From Schaedlerella sp. (lineage in GTDB: Bacteria > Bacillota > Clostridia > Lachnospirales > Lachnospiraceae), in the NCBI GenBank assembly GCA_020024595.1, contig JAHHTO010000113.1, positions 1 through 7,785 on the forward strand: a DNA stretch of 7,785 nt. The letters are read 5' to 3'. How positions within the stretch are numbered: position 1 is the stretch's first letter; each line of letters starts with the position of its first letter. The position numbers and the translations under genes were made by a program. Positions 1 to 5,824 of this stretch are shown here, piece after piece. The notes under the pieces were generated by a model. That model saw only the letters and a list, made by a program, of their open reading frames with translations. It did not search any database and was not told the origin of the DNA.

Positions 1-182
1 ATCAGATTCAACCTGAGATAACCATTATCTCAGCAGGAAAAGAGAATCAGTATGGGCATCCGCATAAAGAAGTGTTGGAGAGGCTGGAAGCATCAGGAAG
101 CAGAATTTATTGCACGAAAGATTCCGGGGCGATTATTTTGATAACAGACGGGAAAAACATACGTGTAAAGTCTTGGCTGTAA
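1..182 (+). CDS. comEC: ComEC/Rec2 family DNA-uptake protein, C-terminal end (partial, 5' end outside window)
   Basis: An open frame enters from the left edge (first full codon at 3) and stops with TAA at 180-182, giving 59 residues. The segment SAGKENQYGHPHKEVLERLE followed by GSRIYCTKDSGAI is the characteristic end of the metallo-beta-lactamase-like domain that closes ComEC proteins. The GHPH...VLERL block and the 'Y-T-D-GAI' block are well-conserved landmarks. ComEC is the inner-membrane channel that carries single-stranded DNA into the cytoplasm during natural transformation; its C-terminal domain is thought to be an extracellular nuclease. The membrane part lies outside the window, so intactness cannot be judged. 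comEC directly upstream of holA is the usual Firmicute order. The call rests on remembered family motifs; any other ComEC-type hydrolase tail is the only realistic alternative. Confidence 0.88.
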   Translation, partial: QIQPEITIISAGKENQYGHPHKEVLERLEASGSRIYCTKDSGAIILITDGKNIRVKSWL

Positions 183-215
183 GAGAAAGAATCTCATTGA
201 ATGGTATAAAATATT

Positions 216-244
216 TTGCAAAATAAGAGTTTTTCTTATATAAT
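216..244 (+). promoter_or_regulatory. Sigma-A-type promoter for holA
   Basis: TTGCAA at 216-221 (4 of 6 to consensus) and TATAAT at 239-244 (6 of 6) are separated by exactly 17 bp in the 71-bp gap after comEC. Initiation about 7 bp past the -10 box would fall near 251, only about 3 nt before the holA ATG at 254. The surrounding sequence is very AT-rich, so a chance -10 match is possible, but the spacing is ideal. Confidence 0.6.
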
Positions 245-253
245 AATAACATT

Positions 254-1243
254 ATGAAGAGTTTGAATGAAGATTTAAAGACAGGAAAATTTAGTCAGAT
301 CTATCTTCTTTTTGGAGAAGAAAACTATCTGAAGAAGCAGTACAAAGAGCGTTTCACGAAAGCAATACTTCCCGAGGGCGATACAATGAATTATGCTTAT
401 TATGAAGGAAAAGGTGTAGATGTACGGGAAGTGATTGATTTGGCAGAAACGATGCCTTTCTTTTCGGAACGCAGATTGATCGTATTTGAAAATACTGGAT
501 TCTTTAAAACAGCGGCGGGAGCGGAACTGGCAGATTATCTGAAAGATTTGCCGGAGACAACGTACTTTTTGTTTGTGGAAGATGAAATAGACAAGCGGAG
601 TAAGATGTACAAAGCAGTGAAAGCAAAAGGTCGGGCGGTAGAATTACCGTTGCAGGATGAGCATACACTGAAACGCTGGATTGCCGGACAGGTGGGAAAA
701 GAGAATAAGAAGATCATGGAGCAGGACGTCCTCTATTTCCTGAATAAGGTAGGTACAGATATGCAGAATATTACTAAGGAACTGGAAAAGGTATTTTGCT
801 ATACACTAGGAAGTGAGAGAATAACAAGGGAAGATATTGACGCGGTCTGTGTAACTCAGATTTCCAATCATATTTTTGATATGGTCAATGCAGTTGCAGA
901 GAAACAGCAGAAAAGGGCGTTGGATTTGTATTACGACTTGTTGGCACTCAAAGAGCCTCCGATGCGAATTCTATTTTTACTCACCCGTCAGTATCGTGGT
1001 TTGTATCAAGTAAAGCTGCTTGTGAAAAAAGGGTATGGAAAGAAAGAAATTGCAGCCAAAGCAGGGCTTCATCCATTTGCTGTGGGGAAATACATGGAAC
1101 AGGCAAAATTATTTCGGAGCGGGGAGCTTAGAAAGATTTTGGAAGATAGTGCAGATATCGAACAGAGTGTAAAAACCGGACTTCTGGCAGACCATCTGGC
1201 AGTGGAGATATTTCTTGTGAAATACAGCCAAGAAAGTAGATGA
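254..1243 (+). CDS. holA: DNA polymerase III subunit delta (HolA)
   Basis: This 329-residue protein is the delta subunit of the clamp loader. It opens the beta sliding clamp so that the loader can place it on primed DNA. Length fits the family (about 320-350 residues). Landmarks are the N-terminal block IYLLFGEENYL (residues 16-26), which is the first strand and helix of the degenerate AAA+ fold (no functional P-loop, as expected for delta), and the C-terminal collar region with LLTRQYRGLYQ (around residue 245) and GLHPFAVGK (HPF at 273-275). The ATG at 254 gives the usual MKSLNEDLKTG-type N terminus. No Shine-Dalgarno sequence is visible in the 20 bases before it, and a consensus -10 box ends only 9 bp upstream, so the transcript may be nearly leaderless. 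comEC lies just upstream, the common order in Firmicutes. I see no frameshift or missing block. Confidence 0.95.
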   Translation: MKSLNEDLKTGKFSQIYLLFGEENYLKKQYKERFTKAILPEGDTMNYAYYEGKGVDVREVIDLAETMPFFSERRLIVFENTGFFKTAAGAELADYLKDLPETTYFLFVEDEIDKRSKMYKAVKAKGRAVELPLQDEHTLKRWIAGQVGKENKKIMEQDVLYFLNKVGTDMQNITKELEKVFCYTLGSERITREDIDAVCVTQISNHIFDMVNAVAEKQQKRALDLYYDLLALKEPPMRILFLLTRQYRGLYQVKLLVKKGYGKKEIAAKAGLHPFAVGKYMEQAKLFRSGELRKILEDSADIEQSVKTGLLADHLAVEIFLVKYSQESR

Positions 1244-1261
1244 TAATGGGAATGATCAGAA

Positions 1262-1279
1262 CAGTTGAGCAGACAACTG
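1262..1279 (+). repeat. Short perfect inverted repeat after holA
   Basis: CAGTTG (1262-1267) and CAACTG (1274-1279) form a 6-bp stem with a 6-nt loop just after the holA stop codon. An alternative, mutually exclusive pairing exists between GACAA (1272-1276) and TTGTC (1291-1295). Neither is followed by a run of T, so I do not call an intrinsic terminator. It could slow exonucleases or simply be chance. Confidence 0.3.
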
Positions 1280-1290
1280 CAGGATAGTTC

Positions 1291-1320
1291 TTGTCAGCAG
1301 ACGGAAGCATATGATATACT
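1291..1320 (+). promoter_or_regulatory. Extended -10 sigma-A promoter for lepA-hemW
   Basis: TTGTCA at 1291-1296 (5 of 6 to consensus) and TATACT at 1315-1320 (5 of 6) are 18 bp apart. The -10 box is preceded by TG at 1312-1313 in the extended -10 position (TG-n-TATACT). Initiation near 1327 would give lepA a leader of about 100 nt. This suggests lepA and hemW form a transcription unit separate from comEC-holA. Confidence 0.65.
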
Positions 1321-1415
1321 GAGTCGACAGTATTAGAATTTTAAGAATCTGATTTGTATTTATGTCAGAAGAGTGGGATTAATACTTATATGCAATAAGA
1401 AACATGAAAGTTGGA

Positions 1416-1421
1416 AGGAAG
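1416..1421 (+). promoter_or_regulatory. Ribosome binding site that favours the GTG start of lepA
   Basis: AGGAAG at 1416-1421, within the longer purine run GGAAGGAAG (1413-1421), lies 6 nt before GTG at 1428. The upstream in-frame ATG at 1404 has only a weak AATAAGAA stretch before it. The site therefore supports starting lepA at 1428. Confidence 0.6.
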
Positions 1422-1427
1422 AAAGAA

Positions 1428-3242
1428 GTGTCAGAAATAGAGCAGAGTAAAATTCGGAATTTTTGTATTATTGCACACATTGATCATGGAAAGTCTACAC
1501 TGGCGGACCGGATCATTGAGAAGACCGGACTTTTAACCAGTCGTGAAATGCAGTCTCAGGTGCTGGATAATATGGATTTGGAGCGGGAACGAGGCATTAC
1601 GATTAAGTCTCAGGCAGTGCGTACTGTATACAAAGCGAAAGATGGAGAAGAATATATTTTAAACCTGATCGATACACCGGGACATGTGGATTTCAATTAT
1701 GAGGTGTCTAGAAGTCTTGCAGCCTGTGATGGAGCTATTCTTGTAGTGGATGCTGCCCAGGGTGTGGAGGCGCAGACATTGGCAAATGTATATCTGGCGT
1801 TGGATCATGATCTGGATGTTACGCCGGTAATTAATAAGATTGATCTGCCAAGTGCAGATCCGGATCGTGTGAAAGAGGAAATCGAAGATGTGATCGGGCT
1901 GGATGCGGAAGATGCGCCGTTGATTTCAGCAAAGACAGGGGTAAATGTAGAGGATGTGCTGGAAGCTATCGTACATCAGATCCCAGCGCCTGAAGGGGAT
2001 GCAGATGCACCGTTGCAGGCATTGATTTTTGATTCGGTTTACGATTCTTATAAAGGTGTTATCGTATTTTGCCGCATCAAAGAGGGGCGTATTAGAAAAG
2101 GGACCCCGATTTTGATGATGGCAACCGGTGCAAAAGCTGAGGTTGTAGAGGTTGGATATTTTGGTGCAGGACAGTTCATTCCGTGTGATGAGTTGAGTGC
2201 CGGAATGGTCGGTTATTTTACGGCCAGTTTGAAAAATGTAAAGGATACCCGTGTAGGTGATACAGTCACCAATGCTGCGAATCCGTGTGCAGAACCATTG
2301 CCGGGGTATAAGAAGGTCAATCCGATGGTGTACTGTGGAATGTATCCGGCAGATGGGGCAAAATATCCAGATTTGCGTGATGCATTAGAAAAATTGCAGT
2401 TGAACGATGCTGCCTTGCAGTTTGAAGCAGAAACATCAGTTGCGCTTGGGTTCGGATTCCGATGTGGATTTTTGGGACTTTTACACTTGGAGATTATTCA
2501 GGAACGGTTGGAGCGTGAATATAACCTGGATTTGGTGACGACAGCTCCCAGTGTTATTTATAAGGTACACAAAACGAACGGAGAAGTGATCGATCTAACG
2601 AATCCCACTAATCTTCCGGATCCGGCGGAGATTGAATATATGGAAGAACCGCTGGTAAAAGCAGAAATTATGGTTACATCCGAGTTTATCGGAGCAATCA
2701 TGGATTTGTGTCAGGAACGACGAGGAATTTATCAGGGGATGGAGTATATTGAAGAGAAACGGGCAGTTCTGAATTATCACCTGCCGTTGAACGAAATTAT
2801 CTATGATTTCTTTGATGCATTGAAATCCCGTTCAAGAGGATATGCCTCCTTTGATTATGAACTGCTTGGATACGAACGTTCCGATCTTGTGAAGTTAGAT
2901 ATTTTAATCAATAAGGAAGAAGTGGATGCACTTTCCTTTATTGTACATAGTGCCACAGCTTATGAACGTGGAAGAAAGATGTGTGAGAAGTTGAAACAGG
3001 AGATTCCGAGACAGCTTTTTGAGATTCCGATCCAGGCAGCTGTTGGCAGTAAGATCATTGCACGCGAAACAGTGAAAGCAATGCGGAAAGACGTGTTGGC
3101 AAAATGTTATGGCGGTGACATTTCCCGAAAGAAGAAGCTTTTGGAGAAGCAGAAAGAAGGAAAGAAACGAATGCGCCAGGTCGGTAATGTAGAGATTCCG
3201 CAGAAAGCATTTATGAGTGTGCTGAAGCTGGATGATGATTAA
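1428..3242 (+). CDS. lepA: Elongation factor 4 (LepA), ribosome back-translocating GTPase
   Basis: LepA is a translational GTPase related to EF-G. It binds ribosomes, can reverse translocation in vitro, and is linked to 30S biogenesis and stress survival. With the GTG start the product is 604 residues, close to the usual length of about 600. GTPase motifs are intact: G1 AHIDHGKST (residues 16-24), the switch region with RGITIKSQ, G3 DTPGH (82-86), G4 NKID (136-139) and G5 SAK (167-169). The LepA-specific C-terminal domain is present, with YGGDISRKKK from residue 561 and a tail ending in MSVLKL. GTG at 1428 is preferred over the in-frame ATG at 1404 because it has a well-placed AGGAAG and gives the family-like N terminus MSEIEQSKIRNF; the longer form would add 8 lysine-rich residues with no family counterpart. 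It has its own likely promoter and is followed 30 bp later by hemW, probably in the same transcript. Confidence 0.96.
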   Translation: MSEIEQSKIRNFCIIAHIDHGKSTLADRIIEKTGLLTSREMQSQVLDNMDLERERGITIKSQAVRTVYKAKDGEEYILNLIDTPGHVDFNYEVSRSLAACDGAILVVDAAQGVEAQTLANVYLALDHDLDVTPVINKIDLPSADPDRVKEEIEDVIGLDAEDAPLISAKTGVNVEDVLEAIVHQIPAPEGDADAPLQALIFDSVYDSYKGVIVFCRIKEGRIRKGTPILMMATGAKAEVVEVGYFGAGQFIPCDELSAGMVGYFTASLKNVKDTRVGDTVTNAANPCAEPLPGYKKVNPMVYCGMYPADGAKYPDLRDALEKLQLNDAALQFEAETSVALGFGFRCGFLGLLHLEIIQERLEREYNLDLVTTAPSVIYKVHKTNGEVIDLTNPTNLPDPAEIEYMEEPLVKAEIMVTSEFIGAIMDLCQERRGIYQGMEYIEEKRAVLNYHLPLNEIIYDFFDALKSRSRGYASFDYELLGYERSDLVKLDILINKEEVDALSFIVHSATAYERGRKMCEKLKQEIPRQLFEIPIQAAVGSKIIARETVKAMRKDVLAKCYGGDISRKKKLLEKQKEGKKRMRQVGNVEIPQKAFMSVLKLDDD

Positions 3243-3272
3243 GTTTCATGCTCCAATATCATTTGAATAGTT

Positions 3273-4436
3273 ATGAGTAAAAGACGAACGTTAGAACTGT
3301 ATCTTCATATTCCGTTTTGTGTTAAGAAATGTGCTTATTGCGACTTTTTATCCGCTCCGGGAGATGAAGAGAAAAAGCAGGAATATGTAGATACGCTGAT
3401 CGAGGAAATAAAAGGATATCGAAATGCGTATCAGGATTATCATGTAACAACAATTTTTGTCGGTGGAGGAACACCGTCCATATTGTCACCTGTTCAGATC
3501 GAGCAGATTTTTGCTGCTTTGAGGAAAAGTTTTGAGATAGATACGGGGGCTGAAATTACAATAGAAATGAATCCGGGGACAGTGACAGAGAAGAAAGCAG
3601 ATGCATGGAGAAGTGCAGGGATCAATCGCATCAGTATCGGGCTTCAGTCAGTAAATGACAGGGAGCTCCAAATGCTGGGAAGAATTCATACTTATGGGCA
3701 ATTTTTACAAACATATTTTCTTCTTCGGAAAAAGGAATTTACAAACGTGAATGTAGATTTGATTTCTGCAATTCCCGGACAGACACCGGAAAGCTGGAGA
3801 AAGACATTGCGTACAGTGGCCGAGCTGCAACCTGAACACATTTCTGCCTATAGTTTGATAATAGAAGAAGGCACTCCGTTTTATGAATGGTATGGCGAAT
3901 CAGCAGAAAAGCAGAAAGTACGGCCGGCACTTCCAGATGAGGATATAGAACGTCTTATATATGAAGATACAGAAAGACTGTTAAAAGAATATGGTTATAA
4001 CAGATATGAGATTTCCAATTATGCAAAAAAAGGATATGAATGCAGGCATAATGAAGGATATTGGCAACGGATAGAATATCTGGGAATTGGTTTGGGCGCA
4101 TCTTCTCTGATAGACAAGCAGCGTTTTCGCAATCTTTCGAAATATGATGCATATATAGATGCGGTATGGAATCAAAAAGAACTTCATGAAGAGTATGAAA
4201 AGCTGGATCAAGCTGATGAAATGGAAGAATTTATGTTTCTGGGACTTCGTAGGATGGAGGGCATCAGTAGAGCAGACTTCAAAAAATGTTTTGGAAAAGA
4301 GTTGGAGAGAATATATGGAGACCAACTTTGGAAACTGGAAGAAGACGGGCTTTTGGAATGTAAAAACGAGAGAGTGAGACTGACAAAAAGAGGAATTGAT
4401 ATCAGTAACTATGTGTTTGAAAAATTTTTGCTATAA
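3273..4436 (+). CDS. hemW: Radical SAM heme chaperone HemW (HemN-like)
   Basis: This 387-residue protein belongs to the HemN/HemW radical SAM family. The iron-sulfur cluster motif is C16-x3-C20-x2-C23, followed by D24-F25. The phenylalanine replaces the fourth cysteine of true HemN (coproporphyrinogen III dehydrogenase), which points to HemW, a heme-binding protein that delivers heme to target proteins. GGGTPS at 64-69 is the SAM-binding glycine motif. HNEGYW at 259-264 matches the HNxxYW motif typical of HemW, and a C-terminal HemN_C-type domain follows. The ATG at 3273 is the only sensible start: an in-frame TGA lies at 3264-3266, and no later start precedes the conserved LELYLHIPFC. No Shine-Dalgarno sequence is visible before it, so translation may depend on ribosomes leaving lepA 30 bp upstream. 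Many databases name such proteins 'oxygen-independent coproporphyrinogen III oxidase', which is probably wrong here. Confidence 0.94.
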   Translation: MSKRRTLELYLHIPFCVKKCAYCDFLSAPGDEEKKQEYVDTLIEEIKGYRNAYQDYHVTTIFVGGGTPSILSPVQIEQIFAALRKSFEIDTGAEITIEMNPGTVTEKKADAWRSAGINRISIGLQSVNDRELQMLGRIHTYGQFLQTYFLLRKKEFTNVNVDLISAIPGQTPESWRKTLRTVAELQPEHISAYSLIIEEGTPFYEWYGESAEKQKVRPALPDEDIERLIYEDTERLLKEYGYNRYEISNYAKKGYECRHNEGYWQRIEYLGIGLGASSLIDKQRFRNLSKYDAYIDAVWNQKELHEEYEKLDQADEMEEFMFLGLRRMEGISRADFKKCFGKELERIYGDQLWKLEEDGLLECKNERVRLTKRGIDISNYVFEKFLL

Positions 4437-4444
4437 AATACTTG

Positions 4445-4484
4445 AGAATGCCGGAAGTATAATTGTTATGCTTTCCGGCATTCT
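4445..4484. terminator. Bidirectional intrinsic terminator between hemW and the CHR transporter operon
   Basis: A perfect 12-bp inverted repeat, AGAATGCCGGAA (4445-4456) and TTCCGGCATTCT (4473-4484), encloses a 16-nt loop with a GC-rich core. It occupies the 49-bp gap between the hemW stop and the stop of the converging minus-strand gene. On the plus strand the stem is followed by ATTATAATT; on the minus strand by a T-rich stretch (the complement of ATAAAATACTT). Neither tail is a long uninterrupted T run, so strength is uncertain, but position and symmetry fit a shared terminator. Confidence 0.82.
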
Positions 4485-4485
4485 A

Positions 4486-5040
4486 TTATAATTGAAAAAC
4501 AATACCAAGTACTGCACCGACAGCGATCCAGATAATCGGATGCAGATTTTTGACAGGTTTCCAGTGGAATAACAGTAGTAGTATCACACAGATAATGGCA
4601 GCATCATAGTGGAAGATGATATCAGGGCCACTTGTATCTGCAAATGTAATTATGGCAATCTGCCATACCGCATAGCCGATCAATGCGGCAATCATGGGTC
4701 GGATGCCGGTGAAAGCACCTTTGACATATTTATTTTCGCTGAAATCGGACATGAATTTTGCGATGATAATAATGATAATAAGAGAGGGAGCGATCAGGCT
4801 AAAGGTGGCGCAGAGTGCCCCCACAAATCCTGCCGCATTAAAACCTGCATAGGTTGCCATGTTAATTCCAATCGGCCCCGGTGTACTTTCGCTGATCGCG
4901 ATCATATTTGCCAGCTCAGAAGGTGTAAACCATGGGTAGCGTTCTGCTAATTCCATCAAAAAAGGGACTGTAGCCATACCCCCGCCGATGGCAAAAAGAC
5001 CAATTTTAAAAAATTCAAAGAAAAGAACCAAAAATATCAT
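4486..5040 (-). CDS. CHR-family (chromate/anion) transporter, second half-protein
   Basis: This 184-residue membrane protein belongs to the short-chain CHR (Chromate_transp) family, in which two adjacent genes encode the two homologous halves of one transporter. Landmarks are FAIGGGMATVPFL (residues 16-28) and SESTPGPIGINMATYAGF (50-67), the two signature motifs of the domain. Later hydrophobic segments follow: a run of isoleucines near residues 83-95, another near 110-125, then two close to the C terminus. The ATG at 5040 gives the typical MIFLxLFFEFFKIG start. It lies 3 bp after the stop of its partner, so the two are almost certainly co-transcribed and translationally linked; the nearest purine run (GAAAGG) is about 14 nt away. 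Family members in some bacteria export chromate, but substrate cannot be read from the sequence. In an anaerobic gut-type organism another anion seems as likely. Confidence 0.9.
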   Translation of the reverse strand: MIFLVLFFEFFKIGLFAIGGGMATVPFLMELAERYPWFTPSELANMIAISESTPGPIGINMATYAGFNAAGFVGALCATFSLIAPSLIIIIIIAKFMSDFSENKYVKGAFTGIRPMIAALIGYAVWQIAIITFADTSGPDIIFHYDAAIICVILLLLFHWKPVKNLHPIIWIAVGAVLGIVFQL

Positions 5041-5043
5041 GAC

Positions 5044-5583
5044 TTAATGATCTGCCTTTCGTGTATATGTTATAATTCCGATTCCAGCTGCCAGTATAAC
5101 AAGAAGAATAGTCGGAACCGGTGTAAAAGTAGCTGTCAAAAATCCGATAAGGAAAATGAGCAGGCCAAGTTTGTTTTTTATACTTGTTTTTGCCAGAGAA
5201 TATACAGTCTGGAGCATCAAGGCACAGACTGCAATACGGATTCCAGCCAAAGCATGAAGAACAATTGGCAGATCAATAAAGTTTTTCAAAATAGTTGCAA
5301 TCAAAGTGATGATAATAATAGATGGTGTAATCATTCCAAGGGTACTAAAAATACTTCCAGGAACGCCCTTTTGCTGATAGCCAATATAGGTAGCAGTATT
5401 TACGGCAATGATGCCTGGAGTGCACTGCCCGATAGCATAAATATCCAAAAGTTCCTCTTCTGTAGACCAGCCATATTTTTCAACGACTTCTCGTTTCAGC
5501 ATAGGGAGCATTGCCATACCGCCACCGAAGGTCAGACCACCGATGCGAAGAAAGGCAAAATATAATTCAAATAATTGTTTCAT
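5044..5583 (-). CDS. CHR-family (chromate/anion) transporter, first half-protein
   Basis: This 179-residue membrane protein is the upstream partner of the CHR pair. It carries GGLTFGGGMAMLPML (residues 15-29) and GQCTPGIIAVNTATYIGY (52-69), the two hallmark motifs. Hydrophobic segments follow around residues 81-100, 108-125 and 138-172, ending in a short charged tail (TRKADH). I start it at the ATG read from 5583, because MKQLFELYFAFLRIGG is the family-like N terminus. A longer reading from 5658 would add 25 residues without family resemblance, and its start would lie right at the predicted transcription start. A GAGGAG lies upstream of the chosen ATG, with an unusually long spacing of about 14 nt. 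The two half-proteins probably assemble as a heterodimer with opposite topology, as proposed for similar pairs such as Bacillus subtilis YwrA/YwrB. The substrate is unknown. Confidence 0.9.
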   Translation of the reverse strand: MKQLFELYFAFLRIGGLTFGGGMAMLPMLKREVVEKYGWSTEEELLDIYAIGQCTPGIIAVNTATYIGYQQKGVPGSIFSTLGMITPSIIIITLIATILKNFIDLPIVLHALAGIRIAVCALMLQTVYSLAKTSIKNKLGLLIFLIGFLTATFTPVPTILLVILAAGIGIITYTRKADH

Positions 5584-5661
5584 AATGAATCTGAGATCTC
5601 CTCTTATAAATAATGAATAGAGATGGGTACTAGGAATCAATGAAGTATCCGTCCGCAACCT

Positions 5662-5690
5662 ATATTACGATATTTTTATGCATTATTCAA
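5662..5690 (-). promoter_or_regulatory. Possible promoter for the CHR transporter operon
   Basis: Read on the minus strand, TTGAAT (5690-5685, 4 of 6 to consensus) and TAATAT (5667-5662, 4 of 6) are separated by 17 bp. Initiation near 5655 would leave a leader of about 72 nt before the ATG at 5583. It is the best candidate I see upstream of the operon, but both boxes are imperfect and the region is AT-rich. Confidence 0.38.
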
Positions 5691-5736
5691 TATACATTCT
5701 ATTCACGTGTTTTATTTAAGAATGGTGAAAACATTC

Positions 5737-5765
5737 TATACAGAGTATTCTGTATGTGCTAGAAT
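5737..5765 (+). promoter_or_regulatory. Extended -10 promoter for the YgbA-family gene
   Basis: TATACA at 5737-5742 (4 of 6 to the -35 consensus) and TAGAAT at 5760-5765 (5 of 6 to the -10 consensus) are separated by 17 bp. TG at 5757-5758 supplies an extended -10 element. Initiation would be near 5772, giving a leader of about 50 nt. The dyad at 5738-5755 fills most of the spacer. Confidence 0.58.
5738..5755. promoter_or_regulatory. 18-bp dyad, likely operator of an unidentified regulator
   Basis: ATACAGAGTATTCTGTAT has 7-bp perfect arms (ATACAGA 5738-5744, TCTGTAT 5749-5755) and a complementary central TA, so 16 of 18 positions are symmetric. It overlaps the -35 box and fills the spacer of the YgbA-family promoter, a classic place for a repressor and also the place where MerR-type activators bind. 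I cannot match it to a named regulator: it is not a clear NsrR, Rex, Fur or BlaI/CopY consensus. It may also influence the divergent transporter operon. Confidence 0.55.
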
Positions 5766-5812
5766 GAATCAATACGTAATAAACAGACAATTACCTTATT
5801 TTCAAAGAAAGT

Positions 5813-5817
5813 AGGAG
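5813..5817 (+). promoter_or_regulatory. Ribosome binding site that decides the TTG start of the YgbA-family gene
   Basis: AGGAG at 5813-5817 lies 7 nt before TTG at 5825, the ideal distance. The next in-frame ATG at 5834 would be 16 nt away. The TTG is therefore the better start. Confidence 0.75.
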
Positions 5818-5824
5818 AAGATAT

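Noticed and set aside
1404..1427. ATG start for lepA at 1404
   Set aside because: It has only a weak ribosome binding site and adds eight lysine-rich residues without family counterpart. Kept as a possible minor second start.
3981..4325. A 114-codon minus-strand open frame inside hemW
   Set aside because: It lies wholly antisense to an intact, motif-confirmed hemW. The translation is low-complexity and has no recognisable domain.
4609..4950. A 113-codon plus-strand open frame opposite the second CHR gene
   Set aside because: Same reasoning: it is a mirror of a membrane-protein gene and has no domain or ribosome binding site.
5047..5565. A 172-codon plus-strand open frame opposite the first CHR gene
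   Set aside because: The translation is rich in N, C, S and K, as expected of an antisense reading of a hydrophobic membrane protein. The minus strand carries clear CHR motifs.
5584..5658. N-terminal extension of the first CHR gene to an ATG read from 5658
   Set aside because: The extra 25 residues do not resemble the family, and the start would coincide with the predicted transcription start. MKQLFELYFAFLRIGG at 5583 is the usual N terminus.
5738..5755. Assignment of the dyad to a known regulator such as NsrR or BlaI/CopY
   Set aside because: NsrR control is tempting given the YgbA family, and TACA/TGTA is reminiscent of BlaI-type boxes. Spacing and arms do not fit either closely enough to name one.
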